Below are positions 1-5,692 of a stretch of 6,127 nt of DNA, piece after piece. The notes beneath the pieces are model-generated. The model did no database searches. It had not been told where the DNA came from and saw only the letters and a list, made by a program, of their open reading frames with translations. The stretch is taken from positions 1-6,127 of the forward strand of contig JAKAWM010000189.1 of assembly GCA_021827285.1 (NCBI GenBank), written 5' to 3'. Made by a program: the position numbers and the translations under genes. How positions within the stretch are numbered: the stretch's first letter is position 1; the number at the start of each line of letters is the position of its first letter. Source of the DNA: Actinomycetes bacterium. GTDB lineage: Bacteria; Actinomycetota; Acidimicrobiia; Acidimicrobiales; Palsa-688.

Positions 1-355
1 CAGGCAGCCCCACGCCGTCCAACAGGTCGCGCGCCGCCCATCCCGAGCCCGGGTAAACGGAGCCCGCAGGCCGGCCCATCACGACGAGCTGGGATCTGCC
101 TGGGCCGCTTGGTTTTACGAGGACGGGGGACATCTCCACCGTGGCCTCCGTCCTGGCCGCGACGGCCTGGTGGGCCTGGGCACGTGCGATCTCGTGCCCC
201 GAGCGGGTGACGGTTGAATTGAGCGACATGTTGAGACCTTTGAAGGGGGCTATGTCTACCCCGTTGCGGGCGAGGGCACGGCACAGCCCTGCGACCAGCC
301 GGGACTTGCCAACGTCACTGGCCGTCCCGCACACCATGAGGGCTCCCGTTAGCAC
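1..355 (-). CDS. cobQ: Cobyric acid synthase CobQ, N-terminal part (runs off left edge)
   Basis: Glutamine- and ATP-dependent cytosolic enzyme that amidates the b, d, e and g carboxylates of adenosylcobyrinic acid a,c-diamide to give cobyric acid in B12 synthesis. About 118 N-terminal residues are visible; the C-terminal glutamine amidotransferase domain lies outside the window. Seen directly: the P-loop-type motif GTASDVGKS, then FKGLNMSLNS, then GHEIARAQAHQAVAA and MSPVLVKPS, in the order typical of CobQ. The start chosen is GTG at 355, giving MLTGALMVCGTASDVGKS, with AGGAG about 11 bases upstream; ATG at 337 is the alternative but would leave only two residues before the P-loop strand. It lies 98 bp downstream of cobB on the same strand, consistent with one operon. 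Oddity: the position that is normally Gln in the FK-x-QNM motif reads Leu. The family call is secure; the exact start is less so. Confidence 0.93.
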   Translation of the reverse strand, partial: MLTGALMVCGTASDVGKSRLVAGLCRALARNGVDIAPFKGLNMSLNSTVTRSGHEIARAQAHQAVAARTEATVEMSPVLVKPSGPGRSQLVVMGRPAGSVYPGSGWAARDLLDGVGLP

Positions 356-453
356 AATGGTCTCTGCTCCTACTCCGAGCGCCGTTGCCCGAGCAGTCCT
401 CAGGCGGCCACGTCGAGGTAGGTGACGGCCTCCTGCTCGGCGCCGCGGGGACT

Positions 454-1851
454 CTAGGCCGGCCGTTCGGACGAGAGCAAACGGTGCCGTGCAGACGCGG
501 CCCGGACAAAGCGCTCAGCCAGCTGGGGGGTGGCGGCGAGGTGCTGGTGGAGGTAGCTGGCGAAAAGACTAGGGCTGGAGAAGCCTCCCTGAGCGGAGCA
601 GAACCGGCCGGCCAGATCTAAAGCGGCCCCAGCTGGGACCGTCTCCGAACGGTGGAACTCGTGGCCTTTGAGGCCCGTTCCGGCCGGTCCGAACAGGCCG
701 TCCCCCCTCGTCTTTGCGGCCCGGTAGCCAATCGTGAGGCGTTCGGTCATGCGCGCCTGCACGCTGGGGAGCGCCCCCGACATGGCAACGCCGTCGAGCG
801 ACGCGCACAGGAGCAGGAGCCCGCCGCACTCGGCCCATGTCACGAGCCCTCCCCGCACCCGATGACCGATATCTGACAGCAGGGAATTGTTCGCGCCGAT
901 CTCCCTCGCAAAAACCTCGGGAAACCCGCCGCCTACATACAGAGCGACGGCGCCCGCCGGCAGGACGCGATCGCCAAGTGGGTCGAAGAGAGCCAGGTCG
1001 GCGCCTGCCTGCTCGAGCAATTCGAGGTTTTCAGGGTAGATGAAGCTAAAGGCAGGGCCGGTGCAGACCGCTACCAGTGGCCTGGCACCGCCTTCTACGA
1101 CGGGTTTTGCCTCGGGCGGCTCGGTAGTCCCGAGCGGGGGTGCGCTGGCAGCCAGGGCGACGATGGCGCCCAGGTCTAGGTGGGTTTCGATAATGGCGGC
1201 CAGACGGCGGAGCGATGCCTCAACTTCTCGGGGGTGCTCGGCCACGGGGACGAGGCCGAGGTGGCGTTCGCGCCAAGAGAGCTGGTCGTCGTGGGGGAGC
1301 GCACCGAGAACGGGTATACCCAGGGGAGCCAAAGCCTCCTCGAGCAGTGCCGTGTGGCCTTGGCCACCCACCCGGTTGAGCACCACCCCGCCAACCCGGA
1401 CGCGGCGGTCGAAAGTCGCGAAGCCGTGGACGAGGGCGGCCACCGAGCCGCTCATGGCCGAAGCATCCACCACCAGGACCACCGGTGCCCTTAGCAGGTG
1501 GCTCACGTGAGCGGTGGAGCCATCGCCGCCGTGCCCCGGCGAGACGGGCATGGCCGAACCGTCGAAGAGACCCATCACGCCCTCGATGACCAAGACGTCA
1601 CAGCCCTCGCCAGAGGCTGCGGCCAGCGGGGCGACCAGGTCGTCACCCTGGAGGTAGCAGTCGAGGGAGCGTGATGGCCGGCCAGTGGCGAGCCTGTGGT
1701 AGCCCGGGTCGATGAAATCGGGGCCGACCTTGGCAGCGGCGACCCGCACGCCGCGGCCGGCCAGGGCAGCCATTATGCCGGTGGCGACGGTCGTCTTGCC
1801 TACCCCGGAGTGCGTCCCGGCGACCACGAACCGGGCGTTGAGAGAGCGCAT
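454..1851 (-). CDS. cobB: Cobyrinic acid a,c-diamide synthase (CobB/CbiA family)
   Basis: Cytosolic enzyme that uses ATP and glutamine to amidate the a and c carboxylates of (hydrogeno)cobyrinic acid. The 465 residues are normal for the family. Seen: P-loop GTHSGVGKTT (residues 12-21), the substrate/nucleotide motif KVGPDFIDPGYH (41-52), EGVMGLFDG (90-98), and a class I glutamine amidotransferase domain from about residue 258. That domain contains YVGGGFPE (305-312), the nucleophile Cys342 in AECGG, TIGYR (373-377), KGHEFHRSE (395-403) and SYLHQH (432-437) with the likely catalytic His. All expected catalytic elements are present. Start ATG at 1851 places the P-loop at the usual distance from the N terminus, but no good Shine-Dalgarno precedes it. 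The gene upstream on the opposite strand is a truncated remnant, so the cobB promoter must lie within that remnant or the operon has lost its original leader; no cobalamin riboswitch motif was recognised there. Whether the substrate is cobyrinate (anaerobic route) or hydrogenobyrinate (aerobic route) cannot be told from this window. Confidence 0.97.
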   Translation of the reverse strand: MRSLNARFVVAGTHSGVGKTTVATGIMAALAGRGVRVAAAKVGPDFIDPGYHRLATGRPSRSLDCYLQGDDLVAPLAAASGEGCDVLVIEGVMGLFDGSAMPVSPGHGGDGSTAHVSHLLRAPVVLVVDASAMSGSVAALVHGFATFDRRVRVGGVVLNRVGGQGHTALLEEALAPLGIPVLGALPHDDQLSWRERHLGLVPVAEHPREVEASLRRLAAIIETHLDLGAIVALAASAPPLGTTEPPEAKPVVEGGARPLVAVCTGPAFSFIYPENLELLEQAGADLALFDPLGDRVLPAGAVALYVGGGFPEVFAREIGANNSLLSDIGHRVRGGLVTWAECGGLLLLCASLDGVAMSGALPSVQARMTERLTIGYRAAKTRGDGLFGPAGTGLKGHEFHRSETVPAGAALDLAGRFCSAQGGFSSPSLFASYLHQHLAATPQLAERFVRAASARHRLLSSERPA

Positions 1852-2182
1852 GGCAGAGGATCATCGCGCGCGGGCGGGCGGAGAGCCCTTGCTGGGGGCG
1901 CCAGGAGCATACTCGTACCGGTTGACCTGGGAGGAAATTGCCGCGCAGGAGCCTGAGGTGGTTGTGTTCATGCCCTGCGGGTACCATCTCGAGGCGGCCT
2001 GTGCCCAGGCGGTCCACCTGCTGGAGCGGCCAGAGCTGGCCGGCGCCGAGCGCTTCCTCGCCGCCGATTCCGGGGGCTATTTCTCCCGTCCGGGACCGAG
2101 GCTGGTGGATGGGGTAGAGGCCTTGGCTGCGTCGTTCCACGGCCCCGGCGAACTGCCCGCCATCGTCGCTCGGCTGCGATGA
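1850..2182 (+). pseudogene. 5'-truncated BtuF-like cobalamin-binding protein (C-terminal lobe only)
   Basis: The frame encodes the C-terminal lobe of a periplasmic-binding-type cobalamin-binding protein (BtuF/FecB-like). Seen: AGGEPLLGAPGAYSYRLTWE, then PEVVVFMPCGY and AADSGGYFSRPGPRLVDGVE, which I recognise as the conserved C-terminal blocks of actinobacterial 'cobalamin-binding protein' sequences (from memory, not a search). The N-terminal lobe of such proteins, roughly 150-200 residues, is absent: upstream of about 1865 the same frame continues only as antisense of cobB and shows no family resemblance. An in-frame ATG at 1850 would give 110 residues without a signal peptide and with only a weak GAGAG upstream, so a functional transporter component is unlikely. 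The ATG overlaps the cobB start codon on the other strand (shared CATG, 1849-1852). The gene fits the B12 context. Alternatives are a retained single-lobe B12-binding protein or an assembly join. Confidence 0.8.
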
Positions 2183-2219
2183 GACCGCTGGGCGGCGACA
2201 ACGGCTTTCTGGGCCCCCT

Positions 2220-3497
2220 TCACCAAGGCCAGACGGTCCCCGGCACTTCGTTACCCGTGACCCAGTGGAGCAGGGCCCTGGCCGCGGTCACAACCAGAGA
2301 GCGCTCGTAGGTGACGACATAGTCAAAATGCTCGTGGGGCTCGCCCGAGCCGTCCTCGTGCTGCCTGGCCACCAGGGCAGCAGTGAAATGCGGCGAGACT
2401 ACGATGACGTCCCACTCCAGGCACAGGGGATCCAGCGAGCGAAGGCTGATGACCCGGGCCCCGGCCGGTGCTATCTCTGGCGTCAAACCTTCGGCCAGCA
2501 ACCCGGTAAAGACGGCGCTGGCCGCGATGCGACGGTAGCGCTCGAGCGTTGTCCCGCTCAGGTACCGGGCATGCCCGAAGCAACTGAGCACCACGACCGG
2601 CGGCTCCTTGAGGGCCTGGTCCTCCAGAAAGCCGCTTAGGTGACGGAGGAGGTGACGGTCGCCGGTCTCGGCTTCGCGCTGGCCGGCCACCAGCGCAAAG
2701 GGCGTCGTGCCGCGGATCTCGTCGAGCCCCTGGATGAGAGGGAAGGGCTGCCAGGGGTTCTTGACCTCGGCAGGCAAGGGGCCAGGGTGCCCGTAGCGCC
2801 AACCCTGCCCGTAGGTGGCTCCGAAGGCGCGGGCCAACCAGGCGTCCTCGTCCGACTCGACCCCGCTGGCCAAGATGACGGCTCCCGATCGCTCGGCATA
2901 CTCGCGGGCCACGTTGGCCGTCTCCGCCCAGCCGCTCGTGCCTCTGGCCTTGAGCAGCGGCAAGCTCACCTTCACCACGTCGGGCGTTATGAAGGGCAAT
3001 AGGGCAAGAGCGCTCAGGTCTCCCCCCACCCGGTCAATCGCCACTCCCCACCCGTCTTGGCGCACGGCAGCCGACCCGTCCAGCAAGCTGGACGGGTCAT
3101 CAAGCAGCGAGCGCTCGCCCATCTCGACCACCACCCGCAGGTTCTCGCGGGCGCGGGTCATGACTCCCACCAGGTCAGGAGGGCAGGGTGCCGCCAGGGT
3201 CGAGGGCTCGAGGTTGATGAACACGGTGAGCGACGGGCTGAGCCGGGCCGTGCTGACGGCCTGGACGGCGTTTGCTGCACAGGCCCAGTCCAGCTCCTCC
3301 AGGCGGTCCGCCTGGACGGCGGCGGCCATGAGCGCCATCGGAGACTCAAGCCCGCTTCCCTCTGGACCTCGACTTAGGGCTTCGAAGCCGACCACCTCGA
3401 GGCTGGGCAGGTACACGAGGGGCTGGAAGACCGTTCGTAGCTCACGCCGGTCGATGATCCGGCCTACGAGCGAGGTCGCGCCGTCGAACGCGGTCAT
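2220..3497 (-). CDS. EAL-DICT protein with degenerate EAL active site
   Basis: 425 residues, predicted soluble. Residues about 12-245 form an EAL (c-di-GMP phosphodiesterase-type) domain: FQPLVYLPSLEVVGFEALSR (24-43) holds the E39-A40-L41 motif, FINLEP (93-98) the metal-site Asn95, E125 and E128 the E-x-x-E pair, and GQGWRYG (230-236) the C-terminal QG motif. Residues about 252-415 match a DICT domain, a sensory module often attached to EAL or GGDEF domains in Actinobacteria. Catalytic residues are missing: the DDFG-type motif reads DRVG (155-158), KID reads KVS (176-178), and AEGVE reads ASGVE (210-214). Hydrolysis is therefore doubtful, and c-di-GMP binding or protein-protein signalling is more likely (inference). 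Start: ATG 3497 lies just before the EAL domain with GGACGG four bases upstream. The frame is open another 150 codons, but that part is proline/arginine-rich, has no family resemblance and is antisense to the divergent gene, so I excluded it. It converges on the btuF remnant with 37 bp between the stop codons. Confidence 0.92.
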   Translation of the reverse strand: MTAFDGATSLVGRIIDRRELRTVFQPLVYLPSLEVVGFEALSRGPEGSGLESPMALMAAAVQADRLEELDWACAANAVQAVSTARLSPSLTVFINLEPSTLAAPCPPDLVGVMTRARENLRVVVEMGERSLLDDPSSLLDGSAAVRQDGWGVAIDRVGGDLSALALLPFITPDVVKVSLPLLKARGTSGWAETANVAREYAERSGAVILASGVESDEDAWLARAFGATYGQGWRYGHPGPLPAEVKNPWQPFPLIQGLDEIRGTTPFALVAGQREAETGDRHLLRHLSGFLEDQALKEPPVVVLSCFGHARYLSGTTLERYRRIAASAVFTGLLAEGLTPEIAPAGARVISLRSLDPLCLEWDVIVVSPHFTAALVARQHEDGSGEPHEHFDYVVTYERSLVVTAARALLHWVTGNEVPGTVWPW

Positions 3498-3532
3498 AGT
3501 GCCGTCCGGACAATACCGCAATTGCTTCAAAT

Positions 3533-3595
3533 TCCAGCACGGCTTGTCCAGAAAAGAGCCTGGTTGTCCCGCTCGCCTTGGTGGGCCGTGCTGGA
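3533..3595. repeat. 11-bp inverted repeat with 41-bp spacer in the divergent region
   Basis: TCCAGCACGGC at 3533-3543 is the exact reverse complement of GCCGTGCTGGA at 3585-3595. The spacer holds two TTGTCC direct repeats (3544-3549 and 3564-3569), 20 bp apart, and a small CCAG/CTGG stem. The left arm lies about 36 bp upstream of the EAL-DICT start, so the element would fall in or near that gene's promoter or 5' leader. It could be a two-site operator or an RNA structure; the sequence does not decide between them. Confidence 0.6.
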
Positions 3596-3606
3596 TCTTC
3601 TCGTTT

Positions 3607-3623
3607 TGGCAGCGAGACTGCCA
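3607..3623. repeat. Short hairpin-forming inverted repeat
   Basis: TGGCAG (3607-3612) and CTGCCA (3618-3623) form a perfect 6-bp stem around the five-base loop CGAGA. It sits directly after a T-rich stretch in the divergent region. It is not followed by a T tract in either direction, so it does not look like an intrinsic terminator. It could be an operator half-site pair or a leader structure. Confidence 0.4.
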
Positions 3624-3739
3624 CCCAACAGAGCAATTAGGCTGGTAGGCGCCATCCGGGCAGGTGGGGAGACCCCGAGCGAGTACACTTGGCGGTAAAC
3701 CTCCGTCCCCAGCTTTGGGAGCCCTAATGACGATAGTGG

Positions 3740-5569
3740 GTGAGCGTGGCGTCTGAGGGGGCAGACGCGTCGCGCTACGCCGAGGCGGACGAGCTGCTTT
3801 CTGGGCGCGCCGAGGACCAGGGCAAGGTCGCTGGCCAGTGGGGTAGGACGGCGACGGGCCCTCGAGAGGCCCAAGGGACGGCAGGGCAGTCCGGTAATTG
3901 GCGGCGGGCCAAGGGGTATTCTGTGCGGGCGCGGGAGCACGCAGCACTGTTCAGGGTGGCCACGGCGATCGCCGAAGGGTCGTACCCGGTATCAGTCTTC
4001 TTTCTTGTGGCCGAGGAAGCGGCCCGGTTACTGCACGCCGACATCGGCTCCGTGGCTCGCTTCGAGTCGCCCACCGAGTTAGTCAACCTGGCGGCGTGGA
4101 CCGCCGTAGAGAGCCAGGGGATGCCACCTTATGGGGTTCGCCAGCCCATTATCGGGGGCAGTGCTACGGAGCGCGTCGCCAAAACGGGCCGCAGTGCCCG
4201 GGTAACCTCGTACCTTCAGGGCACCAGCCCCATCTCGAAGATCCTGCACGAGGCAGGTGCACGCACCGGCGTCAGCGCTCCTATCTATTCCGGGGCCAAG
4301 CTCTGGGGTTGCCTGTCGGTGGCATCGACCGGCCCCGACCCCTTGGATGGTAAGGCGGAAGCACTGCTCGCGGAGTTCGCGCAACTGGTAGCGGTAGCGT
4401 TAGAGGCGGCGGAGAGGCGGGAGCGCCTGGTGATGGAGGCCACGACGGATTCGTTGACCGGGCTCCCCAATCACCGAGCGTTCCAGGAGGGCTTGCGGGG
4501 CGCAGTCGCCCACGCGCGCCGGACAGGTGGTTCGTTGGCGCTCGTGCTGCTCGATATCGACTCGTTCAAAAACATCAACGACGCCTATGGCCATCCAGCC
4601 GGCGACGCCGTCTTGGCGGATGTGGCCGCTCGTCTCCGTTCGACTGTACGTGGCGATGAGCTCGTTGCCCGAGTGGGGGGTGACGAGTTTGCCGTACTGC
4701 TGCCAGATTCTGGCCTAGGGCAGGCCGAGGTGCTTGCCTCTCGTGCCCTGGCCACCATCCGCTCGATGTCGGTCCGAGACATCGGCAAGATCACTTGCTC
4801 GGCTGGCATCTGCGACCTGGAGCACGCTTCGGACGCTGACGAGATCTACCGTTTCGCGGACGGCGCGCTGTACTGGGCTAAGGAGCACGGGCGCGACCAG
4901 GCGTGCACCTACGTCCCCGACGTGGTTACTGAACTGTCGGCTAAAGAGCGGGCCGAATACCTGGCGCGCGTCCAGGAGCGTTCCGCGCTACTTGCCCTGG
5001 CTCGGGCCATCGATGCCAGGGACCCGTCCACCCAGCGCCACTCAGTGCGGGTGGCGGAGCTGGCGGCGCTTCTGGCTGAGGCTATGGGCTGGGAGGCGCG
5101 AGCAGTGGCGAGACTGCGTCAAGCCGCCCTTTTGCACGATGTGGGCAAGATCGGTATCCCTGACGCCGTCCTCTTCAAGCCCGGCCGGCTCATCAGCGCC
5201 GAGTACGACATCGTCAAGCACCACGCCGATCTTGGCGCCCGGATAACCGCTGACGTCCTGGACAGCGACCAGGTGGCCTGGATTCGCCACCATCACGAAC
5301 ATTGGGATGGCACCGGCTACCCAGACGGGCTCGCCTATGATGCCATCCCTGAGGGCTCCCAGCTGCTGGCCGTCGCCGACGCGTGGGACGTCATGACTTC
5401 TGGCCGGGGTTACCGGGCGGCCAAGACAGTAGAGGAGTCTATTGCGGAACTGCGGCGATGGGCTGGGGTGCAGTTTTCCCCTCGAGCGGTGACGGCGTTC
5501 GTCACGCTCGCCGGGGAAACGATGACAAGCCCCACCCCGTCCTTCCCAACCAGCGTAACGAGGGCCTAA
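3740..5569 (+). CDS. GAF-GGDEF-HD-GYP bifunctional c-di-GMP signalling protein
   Basis: 609 residues, predicted cytosolic, with no membrane segment. Residues 1-61 are low-complexity without a recognised domain; 65-225 form a GAF sensor domain of unknown ligand; 230-392 form a diguanylate cyclase domain with DSLTGLPNHRAF (237-248), LLDIDSFKNIN (270-280, metal Asp272) and an intact GGDEF signature (313-317). The product-inhibition site RxxD reads R304-G-D-E307, so its last Asp is Glu. Residues about 415-590 form an HD-GYP phosphodiesterase with His434, HDVGK (466-470), His495, HHE (518-520), DGTGYP (523-528) and VADAWD (545-550), so all main metal-ligand motifs are present. The protein can plausibly both make and degrade c-di-GMP. 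Start: GTG 3740 has only weak ribosome-binding sequence; GTG 3923 (residue 62) is preceded by AAGGGG with a six-base spacer and begins right before the GAF domain, so it is a serious alternative. It is divergent from the EAL-DICT gene, suggesting one regulatory locus. Confidence 0.94.
   Translation: MSVASEGADASRYAEADELLSGRAEDQGKVAGQWGRTATGPREAQGTAGQSGNWRRAKGYSVRAREHAALFRVATAIAEGSYPVSVFFLVAEEAARLLHADIGSVARFESPTELVNLAAWTAVESQGMPPYGVRQPIIGGSATERVAKTGRSARVTSYLQGTSPISKILHEAGARTGVSAPIYSGAKLWGCLSVASTGPDPLDGKAEALLAEFAQLVAVALEAAERRERLVMEATTDSLTGLPNHRAFQEGLRGAVAHARRTGGSLALVLLDIDSFKNINDAYGHPAGDAVLADVAARLRSTVRGDELVARVGGDEFAVLLPDSGLGQAEVLASRALATIRSMSVRDIGKITCSAGICDLEHASDADEIYRFADGALYWAKEHGRDQACTYVPDVVTELSAKERAEYLARVQERSALLALARAIDARDPSTQRHSVRVAELAALLAEAMGWEARAVARLRQAALLHDVGKIGIPDAVLFKPGRLISAEYDIVKHHADLGARITADVLDSDQVAWIRHHHEHWDGTGYPDGLAYDAIPEGSQLLAVADAWDVMTSGRGYRAAKTVEESIAELRRWAGVQFSPRAVTAFVTLAGETMTSPTPSFPTSVTRA
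3911..3925 (+). promoter_or_regulatory. Candidate ribosome binding site and alternative GTG start of the GGDEF gene
   Basis: AAGGGG at 3911-3916, six bases, then GTG at 3923-3925 in the same frame as the longer reading frame. This is a better translation signal than that before GTG 3740. The shorter protein would be 548 residues and begin with VRAREHAALFRV, immediately ahead of the GAF domain. Evidence is only spacing and domain position. Confidence 0.4.
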
Positions 5570-5692
5570 CAGGGTTGACGCCACGTCGCGTAAAGCGCGA
5601 TGGCCCTCCGGGGGCTCAGGGCGGGACGCGGCCCGGTCCAACCGACATCAACCTTGGTGGCCGCCGCCCGAAGGGCCGGCCGCGGGCCGAGA
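5570..5692. other. Convergent intergenic region with small GC-rich hairpins
   Basis: The 123 bp lie between the stop codons of the GGDEF gene (TAA, 5567-5569) and the converging YbjQ-type gene (TGA, 5693-5695), where termination in both directions is expected. Visible stems are TCGCG/CGCGA (5586-5590 with 5596-5600) and GCCC/GGGC (5666-5669 with 5673-5676, loop GAA), followed by the palindromes GGCCGGCC (5674-5681) and CCGCGG (5680-5685). None is followed by a T tract, so a classical intrinsic terminator is not supported. No small reading frame here looks coding. Confidence 0.4.

Larger units (their letters stand above)
3498..3739. promoter_or_regulatory. Divergent intergenic region between the two c-di-GMP genes
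   Basis: This 242-bp gap separates two genes transcribed away from each other, so it must hold at least one promoter for each. It is visibly richer in A/T than the flanking genes. It contains an 11-bp inverted repeat (3533-3595), a 6-bp hairpin (3607-3623), the 8-bp palindrome GTCCGGAC (3504-3511) and three copies of TTGTCC in either orientation. A possible plus-strand -10 element is TACACT at 3684-3689, but I see no matching TTGACA-like -35. A ten-codon reading frame including its stop (ATG 3727 to TGA 3756) has GGGAG six bases... upstream at 3717-3721 and overlaps the GTG start at 3740. I compared the region with the conserved motifs of c-di-GMP-I and cobalamin riboswitches and did not recognise either. 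Exact promoters are unassigned. Confidence 0.6.

Noticed and set aside
1040..1510. Plus-strand open frame of 156 codons inside cobB
   Set aside because: Antisense to the CobB central region; Arg/Ser/Thr-rich and without any recognised motif.
1852..2219. Possible cobalamin riboswitch upstream of cobB
   Set aside because: No B12-box-like sequence was recognised on the minus strand, and the region is occupied by the btuF-like remnant.
2815..3648. Long plus-strand open frame (277 codons) across the EAL-DICT gene
   Set aside because: It is rich in Ser, Arg, Thr and Ala with no family resemblance and lies antisense to a gene with clear domain motifs; long shadow frames are expected in GC-rich DNA.
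3498..3739. Possible c-di-GMP riboswitch upstream of either c-di-GMP gene
   Set aside because: The conserved core motifs of the c-di-GMP-I class were not found on either strand; only generic hairpins are visible. A covariance-model search would be decisive.
3498..3947. 150-codon N-terminal extension of the EAL-DICT reading frame on the minus strand
   Set aside because: It is proline- and arginine-rich, has no recognisable domain, and overlaps the start of the divergent GGDEF gene as antisense. ATG 3497 sits directly before the EAL domain.
5042..5641. Minus-strand open frame of 199 codons opposite the HD-GYP domain
   Set aside because: Antisense shadow of a well-conserved domain; no motif, and composition typical of GC-rich mirror frames.
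5603..5686. Intrinsic terminator between the convergent genes
   Set aside because: Several GC-rich stems exist but none is followed by a T tract on either strand, so I describe them only as hairpins.
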